From Methylococcaceae bacterium UBA6146 (GTDB lineage: Bacteria; Pseudomonadota; Gammaproteobacteria; Methylococcales; Methylomonadaceae), in NCBI GenBank assembly GCA_002422395.1, contig DIUY01000012.1:124001-188000 (forward strand): a stretch of DNA of 64,000 nt, in the 5' to 3' direction. The position numbers were made by a program, and so were the translations under genes. Of the stretch, positions 24,901 to 33,939 are shown in pieces (the stretch's first letter is position 1; each line of letters begins with the position of its first letter). Below the pieces are notes generated by a model. It saw only the letters and a list, made by a program, of their open reading frames with translations, was not told the origin of the DNA and did not search any database.

Positions 24901-26118
24901 ATGCCATTATTTACTTATAAAGCGATAAACACGGTTGGCGAAACCGAAGAAGGGGTAAGGGATGCTGTTGACGAAGTGCAGTTGATTGCCGCTTTGCAGG
25001 CTGAAGGTTATATCCCCATTCGGGTGGCTTCTGCTAGCGCCCGCTCGTTCTTAGGCGCTGGGCTGGGCATTAAACAAACCCGGTTGTCGCAAAAAGACAT
25101 CGGCTTATTCACGGGTGAACTGGCGACATTGCTGGAGTCTGGATTGCCGTTGGATAAATCACTGTTAGTGCTGATGGATCTGACCGAAGACCACGAGCAG
25201 TTGACTAAGCTGATCGCCAAAGTTCTGGAAAAAGTGAAAAGTGGCTCTTCACTGGCCGACGCGCTGGAAATACAAGCGGGGATTTTCAGTAAGTTTTATT
25301 TGAACATGATACGCGCAGGTGAGGCGGGTGGTAGTTTAGGCGAGGTATTGACAAGGTTGTCCGAGTATTTGGAAAGTTCCCAGGAGTTAAAGGACACGGT
25401 CAGCACGGCGTTAATTTATCCGGCCATCTTGTTGGTCATGTCGTTGGCGTCACTGTTTGTTATGCTGACATTTGTCGTGCCGCAGTTTTCTGAAATGTTT
25501 GAAAGCGCGGGCAAAGCGCTGCCGGTATCGACGCAGATTGTGGTGGCGTTGGCTGAGTGGTTGCAAAGTTATTGGTGGTTGCTGATAGGGAGTTTTATTG
25601 GTTTATCCAGTTATATGAAGTTTCAGTTGGCCGATCCGGTAAAAAAGAAAGTTTGGGATGGTCGATTTTTGAAGATGCCCTTGTTTGGGACGATTCTGCT
25701 AAACAAGGAAATGGCCAACATCAGCCGTACCTTGGGAACTTTGTTGGGCAATGGGGTTTCCATAATCGCGGCCTTGGTGATAGTGCGCGAGACGGTGGAT
25801 AATTTGGTTGTCGCTGCGGCTATTGCTGATACTGAAGAGCAGTTAAAACAAGGGCGGCACATGTCGGACGCGTTGCTTGAAAAAGGCATATTCCCTAAAA
25901 TGGCGATGCAAATGATCAAAATGGGCGAAGAAACAGGGCGATTGGAAGAAATGTTGCTACGGGTGGCGACTATTTATGATAAGCAGCTAAGGGTGGCTAT
26001 ACAACGGATGCTGGCTTTTTTGGAACCGGCCTTAATTATCACCTTAGGATTGATGATAGCGGGCATTATCGTGTCAATTTTGCTGGCTATTTTGAGCGTC
26101 AACGACCTGGCTTTTTGA
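24901..26118 (+). CDS. gspF: Type II secretion inner-membrane platform protein GspF
   Basis: A 405-residue polytopic platform protein. It has the family N-terminus (MPLFTYKAINTVGETEEG), two T2SSF domains (about 70-190 and 270-395) each containing a Gly-rich ETGRLEEML or AGEAGGSLGEVL helix, and three membrane segments. It starts one base after gspE. GspF contacts GspE and GspL in the assembly platform. Confidence 0.96.
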   Translation: MPLFTYKAINTVGETEEGVRDAVDEVQLIAALQAEGYIPIRVASASARSFLGAGLGIKQTRLSQKDIGLFTGELATLLESGLPLDKSLLVLMDLTEDHEQLTKLIAKVLEKVKSGSSLADALEIQAGIFSKFYLNMIRAGEAGGSLGEVLTRLSEYLESSQELKDTVSTALIYPAILLVMSLASLFVMLTFVVPQFSEMFESAGKALPVSTQIVVALAEWLQSYWWLLIGSFIGLSSYMKFQLADPVKKKVWDGRFLKMPLFGTILLNKEMANISRTLGTLLGNGVSIIAALVIVRETVDNLVVAAAIADTEEQLKQGRHMSDALLEKGIFPKMAMQMIKMGEETGRLEEMLLRVATIYDKQLRVAIQRMLAFLEPALIITLGLMIAGIIVSILLAILSVNDLAF

Positions 26119-26145
26119 TATTTAAAACAATAGGATACATGAGTT

Positions 26146-26574
26146 ATGAGAGAAATAAAAAATCGTGCGCAATCGGGTTTCACTTTGCTGGAATTATTGG
26201 TGGTGTTAGGCATTATCGCGATGCTGGCCGGTATTGTCGGGCCACAAGTGATGAAACACATGGGGGAGTCCAAAACTAAAGCCGCTAAGGTACAGGTTGA
26301 AGACCTTGCCGCCACGCTGGATATGTATAAGCTCGATTTAGGCCATTATCCAAGCACTGAAGAAGGTCTGATAGCCCTCATCGAGTCGCCTGACAGCGCC
26401 AAACGCTGGAATGGCCCTTATCTGCAAAAAAACAAAATACCGCTTGATCCTTGGCAAAATGAATACCACTACGTGTCTCCAGGCGAGCATGGCAAATTTG
26501 ATTTGTTTTCTTATGGCGCTGATGGCAAGGAAGGCGGCGAAGGTGAAGACCAAGATTTAGTCAGCTGGCAATGA
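26146..26574 (+). CDS. gspG: Major pseudopilin GspG
   Basis: A 142-residue major pseudopilin. The short basic leader ends at the prepilin peptidase site before FTLLELLVVLG, with the conserved Glu5. The globular domain shows LGHYPSTEEGL and a C-terminal calcium-site region (WQNEYHYVSPG, then FSYGADGKEGGEGEDQD). AGGA lies ten bases before the ATG. Its stop overlaps the gspH start (ATGA). The prepilin peptidase needed to process it is not in the window. Confidence 0.96.
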   Translation: MREIKNRAQSGFTLLELLVVLGIIAMLAGIVGPQVMKHMGESKTKAAKVQVEDLAATLDMYKLDLGHYPSTEEGLIALIESPDSAKRWNGPYLQKNKIPLDPWQNEYHYVSPGEHGKFDLFSYGADGKEGGEGEDQDLVSWQ

Positions 26575-27095
26575 GTCATCAGGCACAACGTATCCGCAAA
26601 GCACACCGGTGTTTTTGCCCTATACCTTGTGCCATAAATGCAAGCAAAGGTTTTACGCTGATTGAGCTAATCGTCGTGTTGGTCATCATGACTTTAGGCA
26701 TGGCTGCAGTAGGCGTGAATTTCTCATCAGGCAGTGATTCGACCGAACTTAAAGCGGCGGCACGGGATATTGTTTCGGCGCTGCGTTATGCCAGAGGCGA
26801 AGCTTTAATGTCCCATGAAGAAACGACAATTGCTTTTGATCTTGAAGAGAACAGTTACACCGTCAGCAATCGGGACAAAATCTATACTATCCCCACTACG
26901 ATAGACCTTACTGTCGTGACCGCACAGAGCGAATTGACCGGCCAAGGGCAGGGCAGTATACGGTTTTTTGCCGACGGTTCATCAACGGGTGGGCGGGTGA
27001 CACTGGAACGCGGCCATAGCAAATGGCAGATCGACATAAATTGGTTAACAGGCCAAATTGAACTTGATGATACCCTTCAGGACACAGCAAATTAA
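26571..27095 (+). CDS. gspH: Minor pseudopilin GspH
   Basis: A 174-residue minor pseudopilin. The prepilin site is GFTLIELIVVLVIM at about residue 28, preceded by an unusually long, basic, Cys-containing leader (about 27 residues). A shorter leader from a non-ATG start is possible, but the ATGA overlap with gspG supports 26571. The globular part (ARDIVSALRYARGEALM) fits GspH/FimT. Confidence 0.9.
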   Translation: MSHQAQRIRKAHRCFCPIPCAINASKGFTLIELIVVLVIMTLGMAAVGVNFSSGSDSTELKAAARDIVSALRYARGEALMSHEETTIAFDLEENSYTVSNRDKIYTIPTTIDLTVVTAQSELTGQGQGSIRFFADGSSTGGRVTLERGHSKWQIDINWLTGQIELDDTLQDTAN

Positions 27096-27477
27096 ACAAC
27101 AAGGCTTTTCATTACTGGAACTCCTCATCGCATTTTCTATTTTGGCGTTGTCGTTAAGCATTTTGCTGAAGATATTTTCTAGCGGCGTTAATACCGCAAT
27201 CGTTGCCGAAGAATACACCACCGCCGTGCAAATTGCCGAATCCCTGATGGCCAGGGCGGGCGTGGAGTCCCCGCTGCGGATAGGGCAAATTTCTGGCCAG
27301 GAAAATGAAGACTATCACTGGCTCGTTGAAACCAGCCCTTACCAATTCAATCCTGAAGGGCTTGAATTGCCAACCCAAGTTGAATTTTTTAAAGTTGATG
27401 TCACGGTAAGTTGGGGCGATAGTGACGAAAGGCAGCTTGAATTGAGCACGGTAAAGCTGGTTAATAAAGCGTTATGA
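27067..27477 (+). CDS. gspI: Minor pseudopilin GspI
   Basis: A 136-residue minor pseudopilin with the cleavage motif QGFSLLELLIAFSILALS and the GspI domain (AEEYTTAVQIAESLMARAG, then GDSDERQLELSTV). The ATG at 27067 lies inside gspH, overlapping it by 29 bases; a TTG nine bases earlier is an alternative. Coupled translation with gspH is likely. Confidence 0.92.
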   Translation: MIPFRTQQIKQQGFSLLELLIAFSILALSLSILLKIFSSGVNTAIVAEEYTTAVQIAESLMARAGVESPLRIGQISGQENEDYHWLVETSPYQFNPEGLELPTQVEFFKVDVTVSWGDSDERQLELSTVKLVNKAL

Positions 27478-28262
27478 GAGAAAATAAGAAATTTCCCGCC
27501 CCCAGATTCCGGCACCCCTTTGTTATGCCTTGGACGCCAAACGCCCGTCTGGCAGCAGGCTTTACCTTGATTGAAGTGCTTATCGTCATGACGCTGTTAA
27601 GCGTTATGGTTGTCTTGCTGTTTGCCAGTATGAAAATTTGTGCAGATAGCTGGGAGAAAGGCGAAAGCAAGATAGGGGACGTTAATGAAGTTGCTGTGGT
27701 TTATAATTTTTTTCAGCGGCGCCTGTCATCAGCTAAACCGTTATGGGATGATTTTACACGGCCGGAAGAGGGGGTCTTTTCTTTTCAGGGGGATTTAAAC
27801 TCTTTGCAATTTGTGGCAGAGTTTCCGGCGAGTGCGGACAGGGCAGGATTACAGCTTTTTTCTTTGCAATTGCAAAGGGAGGGCGAGCAACAGCTAATCG
27901 AAGTGACGACCACCCCCTTTTTTCCGATGGCGGAAGGCGAAGCGGCACCTAGCGAAAAAGTGACGTTAATTAAGCGAGTCAGTGATTTTTCTATAGCGTA
28001 TTTTGGTGTTGAGGATGGCACGACAGAAGGTTCTTGGCAGGCGCTGTGGCGCGATAGGGAGAGCTTGCCGCAACTGGTCAAAATTACGGTTGCCTTAGAT
28101 AACGGTATCTTTTGGCCGGATATGATCATTCCCCTTAAGAATGGGGGGATGCCTGATGATGCCGGTTTTGTTCAAGATGCTGACGAAGACATTGATGAAG
28201 ATGATGAGGCGGAAGTGGATGAAAACCTCGACGAAGAGGCGGTTAATGAGGATTTTGAGTGA
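27474..28262 (+). CDS. gspJ: Minor pseudopilin GspJ with acidic C-terminal tail
   Basis: A 262-residue minor pseudopilin. The cleavage motif AGFTLIEVLIVMTLLS starts after a ~28-residue basic leader. The globular domain ends near residue 225. The last ~30 residues are a run of Asp and Glu (QDADEDIDEDDEAEV, then DENLDEEAVNEDFE), which is not usual for GspJ. The underlying DNA is a GA-rich run of GAT, GAA and GAG codons. The tail would be exposed in the periplasm at the pseudopilus tip and might bind calcium or a partner protein; this is inference. It overlaps gspI by 4 bases. Confidence 0.92.
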   Translation: MRENKKFPAPRFRHPFVMPWTPNARLAAGFTLIEVLIVMTLLSVMVVLLFASMKICADSWEKGESKIGDVNEVAVVYNFFQRRLSSAKPLWDDFTRPEEGVFSFQGDLNSLQFVAEFPASADRAGLQLFSLQLQREGEQQLIEVTTTPFFPMAEGEAAPSEKVTLIKRVSDFSIAYFGVEDGTTEGSWQALWRDRESLPQLVKITVALDNGIFWPDMIIPLKNGGMPDDAGFVQDADEDIDEDDEAEVDENLDEEAVNEDFE

Positions 28263-29254
28263 TGTTTTTATCCAAACCACTCGGACGACAGTCTGGTTTT
28301 GCCCTCATTTTAGTGTTATGGGTATTGAGCTTGCTGACAATTATGGCGGGCAGTTTTGTGCTCAGCATGCGGCGCGAAGCATCCATCACCGCCACCATTA
28401 AGAATAATGCCGAAGCTTCTGCAATCGCTGAGTCAGGCATTGCCATTGCCGAGATGATGTTGTTGGTGCCTGACAAAACTAAGCGTTGGCGTACTGACGG
28501 CAGCATTTATCAGATAGACACCGCTAATGCCCGGATGCGGGTGCGGCTGTTGGCGGAAAACGGCAAAATAGACATCAATAAAGCGGAACAAAAATTGTTG
28601 GAAAGCCTGATTGCTTACGCGCCGATAGGCAATGGCAAACAGCAATCCCAATTGGTCGGCGCCATTCTTGATTGGCGGGACGAAGACGATTTAATCCATT
28701 TGGACGGCGCTGAAAAAAAAGAATACCGTGATGCGGGGTTAAGCTATCCGCCGCGTAACAAGCCTTTTCAGAGCATTGGCGAGTTGCAACTGGTGTTGGG
28801 CATGGATGAGACCGTTTTTAAATGGCTAGAGCCATTAATCACCATTTATTCGGGGCAGCCAACGGTCAATTTGCAACAGGCGACTAAAGAAGTTTTGCAA
28901 GTCCTGCCTGATTTGGATGCCGGTTTGATAGATGATTATGTGGCGGCCAGATTGGCCAGTGCAAGACAGGATTTGCCCTTGCCGCCTTTGCCGGTCGGGT
29001 TGGCAAAGGCGGCTCGCGGTGGCCAAAGCCAAGCCCTTACTATCATCTCTGAAGTGTTGCTTGACGATGGGGCGACAGCAACAATAAGTGCGGTGATAAA
29101 ACATGCGCCCTCAGCAACCGCGCCCTTCACAATAGTGGATTGGCAGCGCAACAAGGTAGGTGACGAGTCTTTGTTTGCCGATATTTTGACCGACACAGAC
29201 ACAATAACTGACTTAATAGTAAAACACTATGCTGAATCTGAATTCAACAATTGA
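28262..29254 (+). CDS. gspK: Minor pseudopilin GspK (tip protein)
   Basis: A 330-residue pseudopilin that tips the pseudopilus. It starts at the ATG in TGATG, overlapping the gspJ stop by one base; a GTG three bases earlier is the alternative. The prepilin motif is SGFALILVLWVLSLLT, without Glu5, as is normal for GspK. The large globular domain includes DINKAEQKLLESL, LDWRDEDD and YPPRNKPFQSIGELQLVLGM, all family features. Confidence 0.94.
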   Translation: MFLSKPLGRQSGFALILVLWVLSLLTIMAGSFVLSMRREASITATIKNNAEASAIAESGIAIAEMMLLVPDKTKRWRTDGSIYQIDTANARMRVRLLAENGKIDINKAEQKLLESLIAYAPIGNGKQQSQLVGAILDWRDEDDLIHLDGAEKKEYRDAGLSYPPRNKPFQSIGELQLVLGMDETVFKWLEPLITIYSGQPTVNLQQATKEVLQVLPDLDAGLIDDYVAARLASARQDLPLPPLPVGLAKAARGGQSQALTIISEVLLDDGATATISAVIKHAPSATAPFTIVDWQRNKVGDESLFADILTDTDTITDLIVKHYAESEFNN

Positions 29255-30353
29255 TATGGATTTTAAGGCGTTTCTCCGCTGGTGGAGACGCGAACTTAGT
29301 TTTTTGGTGCCTGAAAAAATCAGCCGTCTTGTTAATGACAGGCAGGGGTTTGTTGTGGTTAGTCCCGAAGCGGGCGGGTTGCGCTTAATTTATACTGAAA
29401 ATGGCCAGACGGCTGATTATTTGGCAACGTTGGAGCGCAACGAAGCGGGGCTGGCTCACTACAATACCTTGTTGCAACAGGATGAAAGGCTAGCTAAAGC
29501 CACTGTCATACTTAGACTGACGGGTTCCGATGCATTGGTGAAGGAATTGGTGTTGCCGATTGCCGCCAAAGAGAACCTGCACCAAGTGGTCGCTTATGAG
29601 CTTGACCGCTACACCCCGTTTAAGGTGGACCAAGTTTATTTTGCCGTAAAGCCGGTGGGTGGCGAGCAGGAGCCCGGGCAAATTAAGGTCATCTTGATCT
29701 TGACAACGCGGGAACTGCTTGATGGTTTATACGAAGACGTCAAGGCTATGGGCTTGTCGCCGTTATTCGCCGATTATGACGGCGCCGCTAACCCAATTGA
29801 TTTCCATCATGGCTTTTACAATCTGTTGCCGGAATCGTTAAGGCAAAAAACAGCGAAAGCGCCAAGGTTGATACATGCCGGTTTGATGGCCTCGGTAATC
29901 GTGTTGTTATGTGCGGTTTTGGTCATGCCGGTCTGGTTTGAATCGCAGACTGTCCAGGCGTTGGAGGAAAAGGTTAATGCAATAGAAAAAGATGCCAAGA
30001 AAATTAAAGCCTTGCAGTCAGAAATAGATGCGGTGATCAACGAAACCCAAAAGTTGCTGGACGAGAAAAAATCAACTCCGGCTATGGTCGTGGTGTTGAA
30101 CGCCCTAAGCAAAATAATAAAAGATGACACCTCGTTAGCTTACTTGCAGTATGCCGATGGGCATATCCAAATACAGGGCGAATCGCCGGCGGCTTCAACG
30201 CTCATCGGGGTGTTGGAAGACTCTGAAATATTCACCAATGCCCGGTTTGTCTCGCCGGTCACCCAAGATAACATCAGTAAGTTGGAGCGTTTCCAGATTA
30301 CGGCCGACATAACTAAAGCAGGAGGGCTCGGTGGAACTACCCAAACTGAATGA
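29229..30353 (+). CDS. gspL: Type II secretion protein GspL
   Basis: A 374-residue bitopic platform protein. A cytoplasmic actin-like domain (about 1-215, PilM-like) is followed by one membrane segment (about 218-240) and a periplasmic PilN-like ferredoxin fold with a coiled-coil (VQALEEKVNAIEKDAKKI). GspL anchors GspE to the membrane. ATG at 29229 overlaps gspK by 26 bases; the ATG at 29256, after the gspK stop, is an alternative. Neither has a clear ribosome site. Confidence 0.9.
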   Translation: MLNLNSTIDMDFKAFLRWWRRELSFLVPEKISRLVNDRQGFVVVSPEAGGLRLIYTENGQTADYLATLERNEAGLAHYNTLLQQDERLAKATVILRLTGSDALVKELVLPIAAKENLHQVVAYELDRYTPFKVDQVYFAVKPVGGEQEPGQIKVILILTTRELLDGLYEDVKAMGLSPLFADYDGAANPIDFHHGFYNLLPESLRQKTAKAPRLIHAGLMASVIVLLCAVLVMPVWFESQTVQALEEKVNAIEKDAKKIKALQSEIDAVINETQKLLDEKKSTPAMVVVLNALSKIIKDDTSLAYLQYADGHIQIQGESPAASTLIGVLEDSEIFTNARFVSPVTQDNISKLERFQITADITKAGGLGGTTQTE

Positions 30354-30930
30354 TCAACAGCTACAGCGGTTGCTTGCGGTAAGCTTGCTGCTGATAGTGG
30401 TACTGATTATCGGCCTAGTGTTGGTCATGCCCGTGGTGAGCAAGGGGCTGGAGCTAAGCGACACTAAAAATTCCTTGGCTTTCAGGTTGCAGCAGTATCA
30501 AAAGATACTGGCCAAGAAAGATTCGGTTGTCGCCAGCATGGCAAGCATAAAAGACCAGCATGACGTGCAAGGCTATTTTAACAGCCAAGAGACTGATGCC
30601 TTGGCTTCGGCTGCAATGCAGGAGTTCATAAAAAAATCCATCGTTGATGCGGGCGGGCAGTTGAGCAGCACCCAAGCAATCCCCGTCAGCACCAAAGATG
30701 ATTTTAGCCGGATAACCATTCGGGTCAGAATGACAGGCGACAGTGAAGTTTTGCGGGCTGTACTCTATAAAATTGAGACCTCGACGCCATTGATTATTGT
30801 CGATCAAATAGATATAAGGCCAATGCGTGGGCAACGTAATCCCATGACCCGGCAAATTGATCCAAGCAATCAATTGAATGTTAATTTTCAGGCCGTTAGT
30901 TTTATGAGAAAACAAGCGAATGAACAATAA
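30331..30930 (+). CDS. gspM: Type II secretion protein GspM
   Basis: A 199-residue bitopic protein with one membrane segment (LLAVSLLLIVVLIIGLVLV) near the N-terminus, a coiled-coil and a periplasmic ferredoxin-like domain of the T2SSM type. It starts with GTG at 30331; GGAGG five bases upstream makes this start convincing. It overlaps gspL by 23 bases. GspM pairs with GspL in the platform. Confidence 0.9.
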   Translation: MELPKLNDQQLQRLLAVSLLLIVVLIIGLVLVMPVVSKGLELSDTKNSLAFRLQQYQKILAKKDSVVASMASIKDQHDVQGYFNSQETDALASAAMQEFIKKSIVDAGGQLSSTQAIPVSTKDDFSRITIRVRMTGDSEVLRAVLYKIETSTPLIIVDQIDIRPMRGQRNPMTRQIDPSNQLNVNFQAVSFMRKQANEQ

Positions 30931-31552
30931 ACTAATATCCGTATTAGCTAGCGTAGCTGCCGTGCTGATTTTGATTGTTCTCGTGGAATGGTGGTATGCC
31001 CTGCACGTAAGGTCGGAGCTTTTGACTGCCGTCGTTACGACACAAAAGCAAACGGCTGAAGACACAATGCCTGACATAGACCTGACCGCACAACGCGAAG
31101 ATGACTATGCTGATTTAGTCGACCGGCCTTTGTTTATTAAAGGCAGAAGGCCGGTCGACGAGCCGGATCCGAAGCAAACAGAAACCAGTGCCGTTGCTGT
31201 TAAATTTGACTGGACGCTGAACGGTGTCTATACAACAAAAAAAGGATTATCCGCCCTATTTAGCAGGGCAACCTTGAAAGTGCCTAAGGATAATTTCCGA
31301 AAAATATCTGAGGGGGGGGATCTAGATGGCTGGAAGCTAACGGAGATTCATCAGGATCACGTTGTTCTTGTCCAAGATGCCACTGAAAAAGAGTTGTTGC
31401 TTAGAAAGCCAAAATTAAAACAATTACCGAATAACAAAGCTAATACAACGTCCCCGCCACCTGCCCAGGGTGAAATTGTCCTAGAGACACCACCTGAGCC
31501 TGAAGTTGAACCCACAGACGAGTCCATCGAGAACCTTGAGAATGATGAATAA
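30920..31552 (+). CDS. gspN: Type II secretion protein GspN (XpsN-type), GspC-like HR domain
   Basis: A 210-residue bitopic protein: a short cytoplasmic N-terminus, one membrane helix (LASVAAVLILIVLVEWW), then a periplasmic domain resembling the GspC/PilP homology region (DLVDRPLFIKGRRPV, WTLNGVYTTKKG, DGWKLTEIHQDHVVL). It ends in a Pro/Glu-rich acidic tail. In Xanthomonas, XpsN occupies this same position (M-N-D) and links the platform to the secretin. No separate gspC is present, so this protein probably does that job; this is inference from order and domain. Confidence 0.82.
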   Translation: MNNKLISVLASVAAVLILIVLVEWWYALHVRSELLTAVVTTQKQTAEDTMPDIDLTAQREDDYADLVDRPLFIKGRRPVDEPDPKQTETSAVAVKFDWTLNGVYTTKKGLSALFSRATLKVPKDNFRKISEGGDLDGWKLTEIHQDHVVLVQDATEKELLLRKPKLKQLPNNKANTTSPPPAQGEIVLETPPEPEVEPTDESIENLENDE

Positions 31553-33728
31553 CTTTAAAAAAATAACAACGGCTTCGTACTTTGTTGTGCTGGGGTTGTC
31601 GCTTACAAGCTGTGAGCTTATAGGCCCTAAACAGCGTCAACTTTTGCCTTTGACGCCGGTCACCAAGCAAAATTCGAATGAAAAGACGAGTGTCCTTTTC
31701 AAGGAGCTGCAAAATAAAGCACCAGGGGCGGAGGTGCGTCCAACAGCAGAAATTTATCCGGGTACAGACCGGTTTATAGCCAACACGCAGCCCCAGTACA
31801 ATAAAGGTGCCAATAAAACAGGCTCATACAGTTTAAATTTTGATGAAGCTGACCTAGGGGAAGTCGCAAAAGTTATTTTAAGTGACATACTCGGACAGAA
31901 TTATGTGCTAAGCCCTAAAGTTGCCGGTAAGGTCACATTACAAACCACCGAACCATTGACCAAAGAGGAATTGTTGCCAACCTTGGAGATGGTGTTGAGC
32001 ATGAACAACGCCGCGTTAGTAAAAGATGGCAAGATTTACCACATAGAACCGGTAGCCGATGCGCTATATGCATCCGATATATCAACAGGCGGCGGCAGGG
32101 AGGGCTATCAAACACGCGTTATCCCGATAAAGAACGTAGCCGTTGAAGATATTGCTGAAGTCCTTAAACCATTGGTGCACGAAAAGACCATTCTGCATGT
32201 TGATGGTTCCCGCAACATCCTGGTCGCATCAGGTACGCCCGATCAAATGGCCCGGGTTATGGATATGGTCGGCACGTTTGACACGGATGTTCTGCGGGGG
32301 CGTTCTTTTGGCATTTTTCCGTTGGCGCATACCGATCCAGAAACCATCATCGAAGAACTTGAGGGGATCTTTAACAAAAATGATAAGGCGGGCGAATCTG
32401 ATTTTTTTCGGTTTATCCCCATTGAACGGCTAAACGCGGTTATGGCAATCACCCATCAGGCCAGATATTTGCGTGATGTTGAAAATTGGGTGCTTAGGCT
32501 GGATAAGTCAAACACGGCTGCCGGCGGCGGGGTTAATGTCTATAAAGTCCAACATGCCGATGCCGAAGAATTAGCCGGCACTTTGAATGAAATTTTTACG
32601 GGTGCGCAACCGGCGGATAAATCAGCTAAAGTATCGCCTGGGAAAAAAGCCGCTGAAATAACCAATAAGTCACCCACTGATAGCAAATCTGACGCTAAAG
32701 CCACCCCTGCCAACAGCACCCGCAAGACCAGCCGCACTAGCAGTTCTACTGGAACCGGAACGGCAAGCGTAGCTAATGTCGAAGATGTCAGGATCATTGC
32801 TGATAAGGCCAATAACTCATTGGTTATTGTTGCTACGCCTCGCGAGTATGACGTCATTTTGCCGGTCATAAAACAACTGGATATATTGCCGTTGCAGGTG
32901 TTGATTGATGCGACGATAGTTTCGGTGTCGTTAAAAGATGATTTAAAGTACGGCATACAGTGGTTTTTAGATCATGACGGCAGCAGCATCAGTAGCGGTA
33001 ATGGCCCAGAAGCATTAGGCAATATGGCGACGGCAGGTGCCGCCGCCTTTGCATCCGGTGGGTTGAGTGCGGTCTATAACTCAGGTGTGGTTAATGCGTT
33101 ATTAAGTGCATTAGCCAAAAAAGATAATATCAATGTCATTTCTTCACCCTCTTTGATGGTGTTGAATAATCAAGAAGCGCGAATAAATGTGGGGGACCAA
33201 GTCCCGATACAAACCAGCACCACATCAGTCCCTATCTCTGGCGGCACGGATGGCGCCACTTTAGCCCAATCCAGTTCAATCCAATATCAAGACACGGGTG
33301 TTACTCTAGAAGTTACGCCTAGGGTTAATGCCAACGGTATGGTTATTATGGAAATCAACCAGGTTGTCAGTGGGGTCGTGCCGCAAACAAACGGTGTCAC
33401 CTCCACCGCTACAATTAATAAAAAAGAAATTGAAAGTTCTGTCGCCGTGCAGGATGGGGAGACAATAGTTTTAGGCGGGTTGATTACTGAAGACAATACC
33501 TACAATAAATCCGGAATCCCATTTTTTCATGAGATTCCGTGGATAGGGCCGTTGTTTGGTAATACCATAAATAACAAAGATAAATCAGAGCTGGTGGTTT
33601 TGATCACCCCGCGCGTAGTAAAAAGCAAGCAGGATTCAAGGCTGATTTCTGATGAATTCAAGCGTAAATTAACGGGGATTTACCGGGATGTCTCGGCAGC
33701 TGACTCAACTTATAGGACTTATAGATAA
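31542..33728 (+). CDS. gspD: Type II secretion outer-membrane secretin GspD, lipoprotein form
   Basis: A 728-residue secretin that forms the outer-membrane pore. The start at 31542 gives MMNNFKKITTAS, a hydrophobic stretch and the lipobox LTSC (Cys24), so the protein should be lipidated. N0 (YSLNFDEADLGEV) and N1-N3 domains follow. A long Ser/Thr/Lys-rich loop (about residues 360-400) interrupts N3. The secretin core includes PLQVLIDATIVSVSL and VAVQDGETIVLGGLI. Liposecretins such as HxcQ of Pseudomonas reach the outer membrane without a separate pilotin, and no pilotin gene is present here. A TTG at 31506 would begin a longer version without a sensible signal. Confidence 0.94.
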   Translation: MMNNFKKITTASYFVVLGLSLTSCELIGPKQRQLLPLTPVTKQNSNEKTSVLFKELQNKAPGAEVRPTAEIYPGTDRFIANTQPQYNKGANKTGSYSLNFDEADLGEVAKVILSDILGQNYVLSPKVAGKVTLQTTEPLTKEELLPTLEMVLSMNNAALVKDGKIYHIEPVADALYASDISTGGGREGYQTRVIPIKNVAVEDIAEVLKPLVHEKTILHVDGSRNILVASGTPDQMARVMDMVGTFDTDVLRGRSFGIFPLAHTDPETIIEELEGIFNKNDKAGESDFFRFIPIERLNAVMAITHQARYLRDVENWVLRLDKSNTAAGGGVNVYKVQHADAEELAGTLNEIFTGAQPADKSAKVSPGKKAAEITNKSPTDSKSDAKATPANSTRKTSRTSSSTGTGTASVANVEDVRIIADKANNSLVIVATPREYDVILPVIKQLDILPLQVLIDATIVSVSLKDDLKYGIQWFLDHDGSSISSGNGPEALGNMATAGAAAFASGGLSAVYNSGVVNALLSALAKKDNINVISSPSLMVLNNQEARINVGDQVPIQTSTTSVPISGGTDGATLAQSSSIQYQDTGVTLEVTPRVNANGMVIMEINQVVSGVVPQTNGVTSTATINKKEIESSVAVQDGETIVLGGLITEDNTYNKSGIPFFHEIPWIGPLFGNTINNKDKSELVVLITPRVVKSKQDSRLISDEFKRKLTGIYRDVSAADSTYRTYR

Positions 33729-33875
33729 GGGGCATCGCCCTTACCTTGTTAAAAGGGAAGTTTTGGCAGTGGTTTAGTTGTAACTGGTTAGGTTAGTGAC
33801 CGTCGGGCTTCTTGCCGGATAAGCCGATGCAACAACAGTTCAGGTTTGCCACAACCCTTTTTTAATAAGCCCCTG

Positions 33876-33904
33876 TTAGCAGGTTGTGATTCATCGTGTA
33901 TAAT
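33876..33904 (+). promoter_or_regulatory. Sigma-70 promoter for aspartate aminotransferase gene
   Basis: TTAGCA at 33876-33881 (4 of 6 matches) is 17 bases from a perfect TATAAT at 33899-33904. It ends 35 bases before the ATG at 33940. Both spacing and position are right. Confidence 0.55.
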
Positions 33905-33939
33905 CTGCAACATTTTACATTGATTTTATACGGCGAAAT

